This document shows, piece after piece, positions 50,501 to 59,269 of a DNA stretch of 64,000 nt. Every line of letters begins with the position of its first letter. The stretch's first letter is position 1. The position numbers and the translations under genes were made by a program. This DNA is from Variovorax paradoxus (GTDB lineage Bacteria > Pseudomonadota > Gammaproteobacteria > Burkholderiales > Burkholderiaceae_C). Location of the stretch: assembly GCF_029919115.1 (NCBI RefSeq), contig NZ_CP123990.1, forward strand, positions 248,001-312,000, written 5' to 3'. The notes beneath the pieces were generated by a model, which saw only the letters and a program-made list of their open reading frames with translations, ran no database searches and was not told the origin of the DNA.

Positions 50501-50642
50501 AGCGCACCCGCCGACGGGGTACCTTTCTCCGCGAATGTCCCCCGGCCTGCGGGCTTCCGCCCCTCCTCCGCAGCGAAATAAAGGAGGAGGGGCGCAGCCG
50601 CGGGGGACATTCGCGGAGGGGAGTACCCGGTGGCCTTTGCAC
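50501..50642. repeat. Long palindromic repeat, family B, copy 2
   Basis: Same outer ends as copy 1 (GCGCACCCGCCGACGGGGTA ... GGGAGTACCCGGTGGCC), with a shorter centre and pairing arms GCGAATGTCCCCCGG / CGGGGGACATTCGC. It follows the lipoprotein gene by 55 bases and is in the same orientation as copy 1. Confidence 0.85.
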
Positions 50643-50687
50643 CAGCCCTGAACAGCGGCGGCTCCAACGAGCAACCACCACAGGCTC

Positions 50688-51146
50688 TCAGCCGGCGCGC
50701 CCGACAATCGCCACGCCGAACACCACCACACCGAGCGCGAGATTCAGGCTCACCAGCTTGCGCACCATGTCGAGCCGCCCTGCCGCGACAGGCCACGCGC
50801 TTTCATCCACCGCCCGCCGCAGCGCCTTGAACACCGAGGCGCGGATGTACACGTAGATGCCAGCCATGACGATGGCAATCCCCATCATCGCCTCGACGCG
50901 CCAGTGCACGCCGCGGAAGCCGCCCATCAGCAGGATCATGGCCACGCCGGTCGCGAACAGCAGGGTGACCGCCGCATCCACGCCGACGAAGAAGCGCCGC
51001 AGCGCCGCGGCCATCGTGCGCAGGCGCAGCGGCGGCTCCAGCGTGGCAACGGCGGCGGGGCGCACCGCAAAGTGCAGGGTCGCCATGCCGCCCACCCAGA
51101 AGGCGGCGGCGAGAAGATGGATGAAGAGCAGGATGACGTGAGGCAT
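50688..51146 (-). CDS. CopD-like small membrane protein
   Basis: A 152-residue integral membrane protein with four helices (VILLFIHLLAAAFWVGGMAT and LVSLNLALGVVVFGVAIVG among them), matching the CopD/DUF2269-like group with His residues in helix 1 (IHLLAAAFW, THFAV). Some relatives take part in copper or haem handling; no copper genes lie here. The gene is read leftward toward repeat copy 2. Confidence 0.8.
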   Translation of the reverse strand: MPHVILLFIHLLAAAFWVGGMATLHFAVRPAAVATLEPPLRLRTMAAALRRFFVGVDAAVTLLFATGVAMILLMGGFRGVHWRVEAMMGIAIVMAGIYVYIRASVFKALRRAVDESAWPVAAGRLDMVRKLVSLNLALGVVVFGVAIVGRAG

Positions 51147-51245
51147 GGGGGCCGATCAGAACACCGAAAGGTGCGAGTGCGCAATGCCGGCGCAGTTGCG
51201 TTAAAACTCCATCTTTTGCACGCAAGACAGAAAGACGAGGCTTCG

Positions 51246-52076
51246 ATGACCCGCACCATCGCGCAAAAACGCGCCGACTTCCGCGACCTTCACGAGAAGG
51301 GCTGCTTCGTCATTCCCAACCCGTGGGACACGGGCAGCGCACGCTACCTGGAAGGCTTGGGCTTCAAGGCGCTGGCCACTACCAGTTCGGGCTTTGCATG
51401 GTCTCGAGGCAAGTCTGACGGCGCGCTGCAACGCGGGTTGATCCTCGACCATTTGCGCGAACTGGTCGCTGCCACCGACCTGCCGGTGAACGCCGACTTC
51501 GAGAACGGCTTTGCAGCCGACGCGCAAGGCGTTGCCGAAAGCGTGCGGCTCGCCATCGACACCGGTGTGGCCGGCCTCTCCATCGAGGATTCGACGGGCG
51601 ATGCCGCGAACCCGCTCTTTCCCATTGGCGTGGCGGTAGAGCGGCTCCGCGCTGCGCGCCAAGCGATCGATGCGGCGGGCGGTGACACCTTGCTGATCGG
51701 CCGCGCCGAGAATTTCTTCGCGGGCCGACCCGACCTGGACGACACCGTCGCGCGGCTCAAGGCCTATGCCGAGGCCGGCGCTGATTGCCTCTACGCACCT
51801 GGCATCAAGACGCGCGAACAGATTGCTGCGGTGGTCGCGGCCGTGGCCCCCAAGCCGGTCAACCTGCTTGTCGGATCGACGAGCGAACTCACCATGCAGG
51901 ACATCGCCGCACTCGGCGTGCGGCGCGTGAGCGTGGGCGGTGCACTTGCACGCGCGGCCTGGGGCGGGTTCATCCGCGCCGCGCGCACACTGGCGGAAGA
52001 GGGGCGCTTCGACGGGTTTGCGGGCGCGGCCACAGGCGGCGAGCTCGACGGATTCTTTCGGCCGTTCGGCAAGTAA
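51246..52076 (+). CDS. Isocitrate lyase / PEP mutase family protein
   Basis: A 276-residue TIM barrel of the ICL/PEPM superfamily. GCFVIPNPWDTGSARYL opens the barrel, VNADFENGFAADAQG holds the Asp/Glu Mg site and SIEDSTGD completes the metal ligands; RAENFFAG is a family landmark. It lacks the KKCGH lyase loop of true isocitrate lyase, so an oxaloacetate-decarboxylase or carboxy-PEP-mutase-like reaction is more likely. ATG 51246 fits the family start. An inverted pair TTGCGT/ACGCAA lies at 51196-51225, upstream. Confidence 0.85.
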   Translation: MTRTIAQKRADFRDLHEKGCFVIPNPWDTGSARYLEGLGFKALATTSSGFAWSRGKSDGALQRGLILDHLRELVAATDLPVNADFENGFAADAQGVAESVRLAIDTGVAGLSIEDSTGDAANPLFPIGVAVERLRAARQAIDAAGGDTLLIGRAENFFAGRPDLDDTVARLKAYAEAGADCLYAPGIKTREQIAAVVAAVAPKPVNLLVGSTSELTMQDIAALGVRRVSVGGALARAAWGGFIRAARTLAEEGRFDGFAGAATGGELDGFFRPFGK

Positions 52077-52119
52077 CGGGTACAAGGCAGGTACAACGTC
52101 CGACGCGGACCGCTCGGTC

Positions 52120-52701
52120 ATGGATGAACTCCTCGCGGGAATTCGCAGCTGCAGCGCATGCGCCGCCCACCTTCCGCTGGGGCCACGGCCCGTGGTGCAG
52201 GCCAGCGCAAGTGCGCGGCTGCTGATCGTCGGCCAGGCGCCCAGCATGACGGTGCACAACACCGGCGTGCCATGGAACGACAAGAGCGGCGAGCAGTTGC
52301 GCCGTTGGCTCGGCATCGACCGCGAAGTGTTCTACGACCCGGCGCGAGTGGCGATCATGCCGATGGGCTACTGCTACCCGGGCCGCGGCAGCAGCGGCGA
52401 TTTGCCCCCGCGCAGGGAGTGCGCTTCGCTATGGCATGAACGCCTGCTCGCGCAGATGAAGCACATTGAGTTGACGCTGCTCATCGGCCAGTATGCGCAG
52501 CGCCATTTCCTGGGCAGCACCAGCAAAGGCGGTGTGACGGAAACCGTCGAGGCCTTTGCGGAGTACGCACCGCGCTTCATCCCGCTGCCGCATCCGTCAC
52601 CGCGCAACACGGGCTGGTTCAAGCACCATCCGTGGTTCGAGCGCGACGTCCTGCCGGTTCTGCGCGAGCGCGTGCGCCATGTGCTGGCAAATGCCGGCTA
52701 G
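52120..52701 (+). CDS. Uracil-DNA glycosylase superfamily protein
   Basis: A 193-residue protein with the UDG fold: ARLLIVGQAPSMTVHNTG (motif A-like) and late PLPHPSPRNTGWFKHHPWF (motif B-like, HPSP). Four cysteines in CSACAAH and ECASL could be structural, but no clear [4Fe-4S] set is seen as in family 4. It may excise damaged bases or belong to the short UdgX/SMUG-like outgroup. ATG 52120 is the first plausible codon; the frame before it belongs to no gene. Its end overlaps the next gene by four bases on the other strand. Confidence 0.75.
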   Translation: MDELLAGIRSCSACAAHLPLGPRPVVQASASARLLIVGQAPSMTVHNTGVPWNDKSGEQLRRWLGIDREVFYDPARVAIMPMGYCYPGRGSSGDLPPRRECASLWHERLLAQMKHIELTLLIGQYAQRHFLGSTSKGGVTETVEAFAEYAPRFIPLPHPSPRNTGWFKHHPWFERDVLPVLRERVRHVLANAG

Positions 52702-54392
52702 CTGAGCTTGCCGGACTTTTGAACCGCCTTCTTCCGCGCCGCGGGCCGGCGCGGCGGCCTTGTCTCCAACACGAGCTCGGCCGGCAGCGTGTCGTTCCAT
52801 GATTCGGTGAAATAGGCGCGGTCGCTCGGCACAAGCTGCGGCAGCGCTTCGCGCAGAAGGCCCAGCGACTGCTCGGCTGCTTGCAGGTCGCCCGCATGCG
52901 CCGCATACCAGGCGTGCTCGAAGAGGAGGCTGCAATGCTGCAGGCCCGGATAACGACGGCGTCCCGCAAGGTGATCGGCCAGCCGTGCTTTTGCCACGTC
53001 GACCCAGCGAGGCGGCCAATGCGCAGCATCGAAAGCATCTGCAAGCGGGCCGGCAAGCCTCGATATGTCGGCCGGCTCCAGCGGATTCTGCGCACGGAAT
53101 TGCGCGAGCGTGGGCTCCGGCTCTGGGCGGCAATGGCCGCGTGCGATGCGCATCAGGTAGATCGCATTCCACGCGGAGCGGCCCTGGCCGTCGGTATGGC
53201 CGCAGAGCCATTCGCTGAACGCGATCCACTGCACGGCGCGGCGCGTGGTGTCGGCATTGCCGTCGTGCGAAAGGGCGGGCAGGTCGGAGAGGCCGACGCG
53301 GTCGAACAGCCAGGCGGCCATGCCCATGTTGGCAGCCACGTGCTGCGCCGCATCGAAGGAGTGCGATTCGAAGGCCGCGGCGAGCGCTTCGCCGAAGCGG
53401 CGCAATGCCTCTTCGGCCAGTGCCGCGGAGGCGGGTTTGTCGTCGGCGGCAAGCCCCAGCGCACGCGAGCGGCACACCAGCGCCCAGAGGTTGCACCACT
53501 CGAAGCGCACGTCGGGGTGGTGGCGCAGCACCAGCCCGCGCGCCGCGTCGCCGGCCATGCCGCCCAGCAGCGATTCGGCCAGCGGCAGGTCGCGCGCGGT
53601 GTAGGCGCACCAGGCCGAGACGATGCATTCCATCGCACCCAGATAGTCGTTGCCCGCCACGTGGTGCGCAAGGCGCTGTTGCTTGAGCGCCTGCAGGCGG
53701 CGGCGCGCCTGTTCGTTGTCGCCGAGCCGGCGCCACAGCATCGCCTCGTTGAGCGTGACCAGCGCACGCTGGAAGTCCGTGGCGGCCAGTGTGCCGGCAA
53801 GGCGAATCGACTCGAGCGCGCTGGCCGGCTGGGCACCCTCACCGCCGCTGCCCGCCACCGGTGCCATGAGCCTTCCTTGCCTTGCTGCCTGTTGTGAGGC
53901 GACCAGCTGTTTCCAGAACGCGGCGTCTTGCAGGTGCACGGCATCGGGTGGCGTCGGCGAGCCCGGCTCGGCCGAAGTCTTCTTGCGCGAACGCAGTCCG
54001 AGGAAAGAGGCCACTTCGGCCGAGGTGGCGGCGCGGCCACCCACCAGCAGGTGCACACGCTTCGCCTCCGCCGCGGGCAACCAGAAGGGCCCCTGGCTGC
54101 GCCGCTCGTCGTTCAAGAAGCGCGGCTCGCGCTGCGTGTCTTCGCCCCAGCCGACCTCTACATTCCAGGCCTTGAAGTCGCGAAAGGCGCGGCTCACCAC
54201 CATGCGCAGCGTGCTCGCGTCCGTGACTTCGCCGCGAAGGTCGGACAGCCGCACCAGACCGCCCTCCGCGTCGTGCGCATGCTTCATGCGCGCGAGCAGC
54301 CAGAGCGACTGGAAGGCCGCGCGCCGGCCGTCGACCGATTGCGGCGAGGTGAGTTCGATGGAAAGCGGGGCGGGTTCAGCGGGTTTGGACAC
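52698..54392 (-). CDS. Large TPR-like helical protein of unknown function
   Basis: A 564-residue protein I do not recognise. An N-terminal part (residues 30-140) looks like a winged-helix or response-regulator-output domain (TLRMVVSRAFRDFKAWNVEV), then from about 190 a long alpha-helical, TPR-like array follows (FQRALVTLNEAMLWRRLGDN, LEHAWYAAHAGDLQAAEQSL). The C-terminus is Lys/Arg-rich (PRRPAARKKAVQKSGK). No enzyme motif or membrane segment appears. Such architecture suggests a regulator with a protein-binding TPR domain. It is tail-to-tail with the UDG gene. Confidence 0.6.
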   Translation of the reverse strand: MSKPAEPAPLSIELTSPQSVDGRRAAFQSLWLLARMKHAHDAEGGLVRLSDLRGEVTDASTLRMVVSRAFRDFKAWNVEVGWGEDTQREPRFLNDERRSQGPFWLPAAEAKRVHLLVGGRAATSAEVASFLGLRSRKKTSAEPGSPTPPDAVHLQDAAFWKQLVASQQAARQGRLMAPVAGSGGEGAQPASALESIRLAGTLAATDFQRALVTLNEAMLWRRLGDNEQARRRLQALKQQRLAHHVAGNDYLGAMECIVSAWCAYTARDLPLAESLLGGMAGDAARGLVLRHHPDVRFEWCNLWALVCRSRALGLAADDKPASAALAEEALRRFGEALAAAFESHSFDAAQHVAANMGMAAWLFDRVGLSDLPALSHDGNADTTRRAVQWIAFSEWLCGHTDGQGRSAWNAIYLMRIARGHCRPEPEPTLAQFRAQNPLEPADISRLAGPLADAFDAAHWPPRWVDVAKARLADHLAGRRRYPGLQHCSLLFEHAWYAAHAGDLQAAEQSLGLLREALPQLVPSDRAYFTESWNDTLPAELVLETRPPRRPAARKKAVQKSGKLS

Positions 54393-54445
54393 GCCCCGGA
54401 TTGAACCTCAATTTTGCGGAGGCAGAAAAAAACAGTCTTTCGCTT

Positions 54446-54640
54446 TCAGTACTTGTGCTCGTCCAGCAGCGCGCTGACCTGGCTACGCCCGATGCCCAGG
54501 TCGCGCAGCTCGTGGTCGCTCATGCCGGCCAGATGCCGCGAGTCCGCGCGGCTGCGGCGGCGTTCTGCGGCGCGGCGGCGCCAGCTGCGCAAGGCATGCA
54601 TCAGGCGTTGATGAAAGGGCGAGTGCGTTGGCGCTGTCAC
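54446..54640 (-). CDS. DUF1127 small protein with a GTG start
   Basis: A 64-residue DUF1127 protein: an N-terminal basic helix (RSWRRRAAERRR) and the family's C-terminal motif SDHELRDLGIGRSQV. The start is GTG at 54640, set by a strong AAGGAG at 54652-54647, six bases upstream; no suitable ATG fits so well, and an ATG at 54682 would have no ribosome site. DUF1127 proteins are small, Arg-rich, and in other bacteria affect RNA turnover or phosphate and carbon regulation. It diverges from the LysR gene at 54730. Confidence 0.8.
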   Translation of the reverse strand: MTAPTHSPFHQRLMHALRSWRRRAAERRRSRADSRHLAGMSDHELRDLGIGRSQVSALLDEHKY

Positions 54641-54729
54641 GATGGGCTCCTTGTTGGGAGCACCGATCTTGCGGCGACGCATGCTATTGTGGAAGTTGAG
54701 ATTCCTGACACTTCCAATCAGCATTCCTG

Positions 54730-55620
54730 ATGCGACACCTCAACCTCGACCAGCTCCGCACGCTCATTGCCATTGCCGACCTCGGCACTTTCTCAGCGGC
54801 GGCCAATGCGCTGCACCTTGCGCAGCCCACCGTGAGCCTGCACATCAGCGAACTCGAATCGCGGCTCGGCACCTCACTGGTGGTGCGCGGCAACCGCCGC
54901 GTCACGCCCACCGCGGCGGGCGCGGCATTGGTCGAGCGCGGACGCAAGCTGCTGCGGGACACCGACGATGCCATCGAGGCCGTCAAGCGCCAGGCCGAAG
55001 GCCGCACCGGCCGCGTGCGGCTCGGCACGTCCACCGGTGTGGTGGTCGACCTGCTGCCGCAGGTGCTCGAGGCGTTGGGCGTGGGGCATTCGGGCATCGA
55101 CGTGGAGGTGAGCATCCTCGGCTCGAACGATGCGATGTCCCGGCTGGCTGCGGGCACGCTCGACATTGGCCTGGTGGCCGTGCCGCAGCCGCCGCTGCGC
55201 GATTTGGTCGTGACGCCGTGGCGCGACCAGGCCATGATGGCTTTCGTGCCGCAGCGCTGGAAGGCGCCCAAGCGCGTGACGCCGGCCTGGCTGGCGGCGC
55301 AGCCGCTGATCTTCAACGAGGCCACCACCCACATGTACCGGCTCACGATGGAGTGGTTTGCGGCGGCCGGCTTCGCGCCGCGCGCACGCATCGAGTTGAA
55401 CTACGACGCCGCCATTCGCAGCCTGGTGGCGGCCGGCTACGGCGCCGCGCTGCTGCCGCTGCAGCAGTCCACCGACGCAGCGCTGAACGAGCGCATGCAG
55501 ATCTTGCCGGTGACGCCCAGGCTCACGCGCCGCCTCGGCATTGCACACCGGCACCGCGCCACGTTGGACGGCGCCACGTTGAGCGTGCTGAAAGTGCTGA
55601 CGGAGTTTCGCCAGCTCTGA
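54730..55620 (+). CDS. LysR-family transcriptional regulator
   Basis: A 296-residue LysR protein; HTH AAANALHLAQPTVSLHISE (residues 22-40), ligand domain starting VRLGTSTGVVVDLL. The recognition helix and linker resemble regulators of small-molecule metabolism. It diverges from the DUF1127 gene and is tail-to-tail with the amidase gene, two bases apart. The 89-base gap contains ATTCCTGA twice (near 54704 and 54723), a possible operator half. Confidence 0.88.
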   Translation: MRHLNLDQLRTLIAIADLGTFSAAANALHLAQPTVSLHISELESRLGTSLVVRGNRRVTPTAAGAALVERGRKLLRDTDDAIEAVKRQAEGRTGRVRLGTSTGVVVDLLPQVLEALGVGHSGIDVEVSILGSNDAMSRLAAGTLDIGLVAVPQPPLRDLVVTPWRDQAMMAFVPQRWKAPKRVTPAWLAAQPLIFNEATTHMYRLTMEWFAAAGFAPRARIELNYDAAIRSLVAAGYGAALLPLQQSTDAALNERMQILPVTPRLTRRLGIAHRHRATLDGATLSVLKVLTEFRQL

Positions 55621-55621
55621 T

Positions 55622-56656
55622 TCAGCTCTGCGTGCGCTCGTTCGGCAGGCCTTCGATCGGGCACTCGGCGGTGCCGATGGTGCTGCGCGTGAACGACTCG
55701 ACCTGCTTGCGCGCAGCTTCGGGATCGTTGATCCACTGCTTGTAGAAGTCGAACGGGCATTCGGCCACGCCCTTGTCGCCGTCGCCCGAGTTGATGACGC
55801 CGGTGTAGCCGCGGTGCATGAGCTTGAACAGGTGGTTCTGCGACTGGCCGTTCTTGCGCGCATCGCGGATCAGCCCCATGGAAAGCTCGGCGTAGTTGAT
55901 GCCCATTTCTTCCTCGCCGCACTCGCCGAGCGTGCGGCCGTCGAAGCCGATGATGGCCGAGTGCCCGAAGTACGAGTACACGCCGTCGAAGCCCGCCGCG
56001 TTGGCCACCGCCACGTAGGTGTTGTTCATGAAGGCCATGGCCTTGGACACCAGGATCTGCTGCTCCTTGGCCGGGTACATGTAGCCCTGGCAGCGAATGA
56101 CGAGCTCGGCGCCACGCATCGTGCAGTCGCGCCAGATCTCGGGGTAGTTGCCGTCGTCGCAGACGATGAGGCTGATCTTCATGCCCTTGGGGTCGTCGCT
56201 CACGTAGGTGCGGTCGCCCGGGTACCAGCCCTCGATCGGCACCCAGGGCATGATCTTGCGGTACTTCTGGACGATCTCGCCCTGGTTGCTCATGAGGATG
56301 AGCGTGTTGTAGGGCGCCTTGTCCGGATGCTGCTCGTGGCGCTCGCCGGTCAGCGAGAACACGCCCCACACGTTGGCGCGGCGGCAGGCGTCGGCAAAGA
56401 TGGCGGTCTCCTCGCCGGGCACGGTGGCGGCGGTGTCGTACATCTCCTTGGTGTCGTACATGATCCCGTGCGTGGAGTATTCGGGAAAGATCACCAGGTC
56501 CATGCCCGGCAGGCCCTTCTTCATGCCGACCAGCATCTCGCCGATCTTGCGGGCGTTGTCCAGCACCTCGGCCTTGGTGTGCAGGCGGGGCATCTTGTAG
56601 TTGACGACCGCAACGCCCACGCAATCGCTGCTGCTCGAAATATCACCATGTCGCAT
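55622..56656 (-). CDS. amiE: Aliphatic amidase
   Basis: A 344-residue nitrilase-fold amidase matching AmiE of Pseudomonas. The catalytic triad is at family positions: Glu59 in IFPEYSTHG, Lys134 in KYRKIMPW and Cys166 in VCDDGNYPE. It hydrolyses short aliphatic amides (acetamide, propionamide) to the acid and ammonia in the cytosol. ATG 56656 has AGGAG upstream. No amide permease lies beside it; a terminator hairpin before it shields it from the upstream unit, so it has its own promoter. Confidence 0.94.
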   Translation of the reverse strand: MRHGDISSSSDCVGVAVVNYKMPRLHTKAEVLDNARKIGEMLVGMKKGLPGMDLVIFPEYSTHGIMYDTKEMYDTAATVPGEETAIFADACRRANVWGVFSLTGERHEQHPDKAPYNTLILMSNQGEIVQKYRKIMPWVPIEGWYPGDRTYVSDDPKGMKISLIVCDDGNYPEIWRDCTMRGAELVIRCQGYMYPAKEQQILVSKAMAFMNNTYVAVANAAGFDGVYSYFGHSAIIGFDGRTLGECGEEEMGINYAELSMGLIRDARKNGQSQNHLFKLMHRGYTGVINSGDGDKGVAECPFDFYKQWINDPEAARKQVESFTRSTIGTAECPIEGLPNERTQS

Positions 56657-56688
56657 GACGCTGCTCCTGAAGGATGGTTGAGAAACAA

Positions 56689-56726
56689 GAAAAAAGCCCG
56701 GGCCGGTGTTCATCCGGCTCGGGCTT
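56689..56726 (-). terminator. Intrinsic terminator of the glutaminase-side unit
   Basis: On the minus strand AAGCCCGAGCCGG, loop ATGAACA and CCGGCCCGGGCTT make a 13-position stem with one mismatch, followed by TTTTTTCTT. It stands 93 bases after the stop of the unknown gene at 56819 and right before amiE, so it ends the leftward EamA-glutaminase unit. Confidence 0.8.
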
Positions 56727-56818
56727 GTCTGCGATGCGGCGGGTTGGTGTCGTCGAAGCCGATTGTTCTCAACTCAGCGGGGGCTGCCCATACGTCATTT
56801 CGCTGATTGCGGCGGCCT

Positions 56819-57322
56819 TCAGCGCGGGCGTGCGTAGTCGGATTCGATCCAGGCCGTGGCGCTGGACGTGGTGAGCCTGAAGGCCGGCGAGACGTTGACG
56901 CTGGCAAGCTCGGTGTCGTCCGCGTCGTCATGCGCGGTGAGCGTGGCGGAGGGGCTGTCCTCGTCGGGCACGATGGCGAGCGACACGCGCACGCGCTGGT
57001 CGTTGCGGGCGGTGACGGTCACGCTCTTGTTGAGCGCGGCGTGCAGCTGCTGCTCATGGCGGCGAATGACTTCGGCGGCGGTCTTCACCAGCGTGGAGAA
57101 GGCGGGCCCGTCGAGCGGCTTCGGGTTCTTCTTGTCGCGGCCCATGGTCCAGGGGCCGACCAGCGCTGGCTCGGGGTCGCCGTGGCGGGTCATCTCGACA
57201 GCCCAGCCGTCGTCTTCCTCGTTCTTGATGACGCGGGCGGTCCATTGGCCGTCGCGCCAGAGGCGGGGTTCCTGAAGGGGGAGGGTGTCGTCGGAGTCGG
57301 TGGAATCTGTGGCTTCGGTCAT
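56819..57322 (-). CDS. Acidic cytosolic protein of unknown function
   Basis: A 167-residue protein, not recognised. It begins with an acidic Ser/Thr/Asp stretch (TEATDSTDSDD), then has a mixed alpha/beta domain with RVIKNEEDDGWAVEMTRHGD and GPWTMGRDKKNPKPLD and ends YARPR. No signal peptide, membrane segment or metal motif is visible. It lies downstream of the glutaminase gene on the same strand and before the terminator at 56689-56726. Annotated as hypothetical. Confidence 0.7.
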   Translation of the reverse strand: MTEATDSTDSDDTLPLQEPRLWRDGQWTARVIKNEEDDGWAVEMTRHGDPEPALVGPWTMGRDKKNPKPLDGPAFSTLVKTAAEVIRRHEQQLHAALNKSVTVTARNDQRVRVSLAIVPDEDSPSATLTAHDDADDTELASVNVSPAFRLTTSSATAWIESDYARPR

Positions 57323-57384
57323 TCGGGTGCTTGTGTTCGTGTGCGGCTCATTTTCGCCCGCGCCAGCGAACGAGCACTCAGCGC

Positions 57385-58323
57385 TCAGAAGACCGACAGA
57401 CCGGTGCGCGCAACGAAGAGCTCCAGCGCCTTCATGCCGAGCAGCGAGTTGCCTGTGGCGTCCAGCGCCGGCGACCAGACGCACAGCGTGAGCCGGTCTG
57501 GCACCACGGCCACGATGCCGCCGCCCACGCCGCTCTTGCAGGGCAGGCCGATCGAAAACGCCACGTCGCCCGCCGCGTCGTAGGTTCCGCAGGTGAGCAT
57601 CAGCGAGTTGATGCGCCGCGTCTGCCGCTCGCCGGTGACTTCGGCTTGGCCGTCGATCGGATGCGCGCCGTCGCGGCACAAAAACGCGGCCGCCCGTGCA
57701 AGCTGGCGGCAGTTCATCCGCAGCGCGCATTGGTGAAAGTAGGTGTCCAGCACATCGGCCACGTCGTTGTCGATCTTGCCGAAGCTCTTCATGAAATTGG
57801 CCAGCGCGATGTTGCGAAAGCCCGTGGCGGCTTCGGAGCGCGCCACCTCGTCGTCGAATGAAATCGGCTCGCCGCACAGGCTGCCCATCAACGCAAGAAT
57901 GTCGGCCTTGGCGCTGCCGCCGCTGGCGCGCGCCTGGCTCACGAGGCGGTCGGCCACGGCAATGGCGCCCGCATTGATGAAGGGGTTGCGCGGCTTGCCG
58001 TGCTCGTTTTCCAGCTGCACCAAAGAGTTGAAGGGGTTTCCCGAAGGCTCGCGGCCGATGCGCTCCCACAGCGCGTCGCCCATGCGCTGCATGGCGAGCG
58101 TGAGCGTGAAGAGCTTGGACACGCTCTGGATCGAGAACGGCGTTTCGGCATCGCCCGCAAAAGCCTCGGCGCCCTGGCAGGTGCGCAGCGCAATGCCGAG
58201 CTGGCGCGGATCGATGCACGCCAGCGCCGGTATGTAGCTGGCCACCGTGCCGGCCGTGCCCAGCAACGGGCGCAGGGTGGCGACGATTTCGTCGAGCACC
58301 GGCTGAAAATCGGTGTCTTTCAT
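57385..58323 (-). CDS. glsA: Glutaminase
   Basis: A 312-residue serine-dependent glutaminase of the GlsA/beta-lactamase-like fold; it deamidates L-glutamine to glutamate and ammonia. The SxxK motif is in PFSIQSVSKLF (Ser near residue 67), and NPFINAGAIAVADRL and the Tyr/Lys region GGGIVAVVPDRLTL are family landmarks. ATG 58323 overlaps the end of the EamA gene by four bases, so it is translationally coupled to a drug/metabolite exporter. Confidence 0.93.
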   Translation of the reverse strand: MKDTDFQPVLDEIVATLRPLLGTAGTVASYIPALACIDPRQLGIALRTCQGAEAFAGDAETPFSIQSVSKLFTLTLAMQRMGDALWERIGREPSGNPFNSLVQLENEHGKPRNPFINAGAIAVADRLVSQARASGGSAKADILALMGSLCGEPISFDDEVARSEAATGFRNIALANFMKSFGKIDNDVADVLDTYFHQCALRMNCRQLARAAAFLCRDGAHPIDGQAEVTGERQTRRINSLMLTCGTYDAAGDVAFSIGLPCKSGVGGGIVAVVPDRLTLCVWSPALDATGNSLLGMKALELFVARTGLSVF

Positions 58324-59219
58324 GGGCGGCCCCTCCGCCGGTTGACCATCACGATGCCCAGGCCCACACCCACCAGCGCCACCATGAGCTGCAGCGTGAG
58401 CGGTTCGCTGAGCAGCACCACGCCGAACACCAGCGCGAACAGCGGCGTCAAGAAACTGAACGACGACATCTGCGTGGCGGGATAGTGCCGCAACAGCCAC
58501 ATCCAGGTGAGATAGCTCGCGAAGGCACCGATCACGGTCTGCAGGCCGATCGATGTCCATGCCCAGGCTGAATACGAGAAGCCCCACTTTTCGCCCAGCA
58601 CCAGCGAGATCACCGGGCACACCGCCGCGGTCACGCCCACTTGGTAGAACAAGGCTTTCTCGGCGCTCGCGGTGGCCAGCCGCGTGGTGCGCAGCGCCAG
58701 CGTGGTCAGGCCCCAGAGCATGCCGCCGACGAGCCCCATGGCATCGCCGAGCAATTGGCCCGAGCTCGAATGCCCGAAGCCCTCGCTGAATGCGAACACC
58801 ACGGCCGCGAACGCGATGACGAGGCCCAGCCATTGCAAGCCCCGCAGGCGTTCGGCCGGCACCCAGCGCGGCAGCAGCAGCGACACCCAGAAGGGCGCGG
58901 TGTAAAGAAACACCGTGAGCCGCGAGGCCGAGGTGTGCTGCAGGCCCAGGTAGATGCAGGCGAACTCGCCCGCGAACAGCAGCCCCACCAAGAGGCCGCC
59001 CGGCAGCGTGCCGTCGCGCTCGAAAAGCGGTACCCGGCGCGATACGCACCAGAGCCACAGCAGCACGACGGCGCCCGCCATGCGAATGGAAGCCTGCCAG
59101 AGCGGCGGCACCTCGGTGACTGTGGTCTTGATGAGAATCTGCTGCAGCCCCCAGAACGCGCAGCAAGCGATGAGAAGGCCGATGGCGAGGGAGTCGAGGT
59201 GGGTCTTGCGCTGGATCAT
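58320..59219 (-). CDS. EamA/DMT-family transporter
   Basis: A 299-residue membrane protein with ten predicted helices as two EamA repeats (starting LAIGLLIACCAFWGLQQILIK; second near MLWGLTTLALRTTRLATA). Such proteins export amino acids, purines or other metabolites. ATG 59219 begins the first helix; the open frame further upstream is unlike the family. It is coupled by ATGA to glsA; export of glutamine-related compounds is a thought only. Confidence 0.87.
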   Translation of the reverse strand: MIQRKTHLDSLAIGLLIACCAFWGLQQILIKTTVTEVPPLWQASIRMAGAVVLLWLWCVSRRVPLFERDGTLPGGLLVGLLFAGEFACIYLGLQHTSASRLTVFLYTAPFWVSLLLPRWVPAERLRGLQWLGLVIAFAAVVFAFSEGFGHSSSGQLLGDAMGLVGGMLWGLTTLALRTTRLATASAEKALFYQVGVTAAVCPVISLVLGEKWGFSYSAWAWTSIGLQTVIGAFASYLTWMWLLRHYPATQMSSFSFLTPLFALVFGVVLLSEPLTLQLMVALVGVGLGIVMVNRRRGRP

Positions 59220-59269
59220 TCGTCTCGTTGCTGTCTTTGTTGTCGCTTGTGTTGCCGCCAATGCTTTGC

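Noticed and set aside
49553..50642. Composite transposon around the lipoprotein gene
   Set aside because: No transposase, terminal inverted repeats of IS type or target duplication is visible; the repeats are REP-like palindromes.
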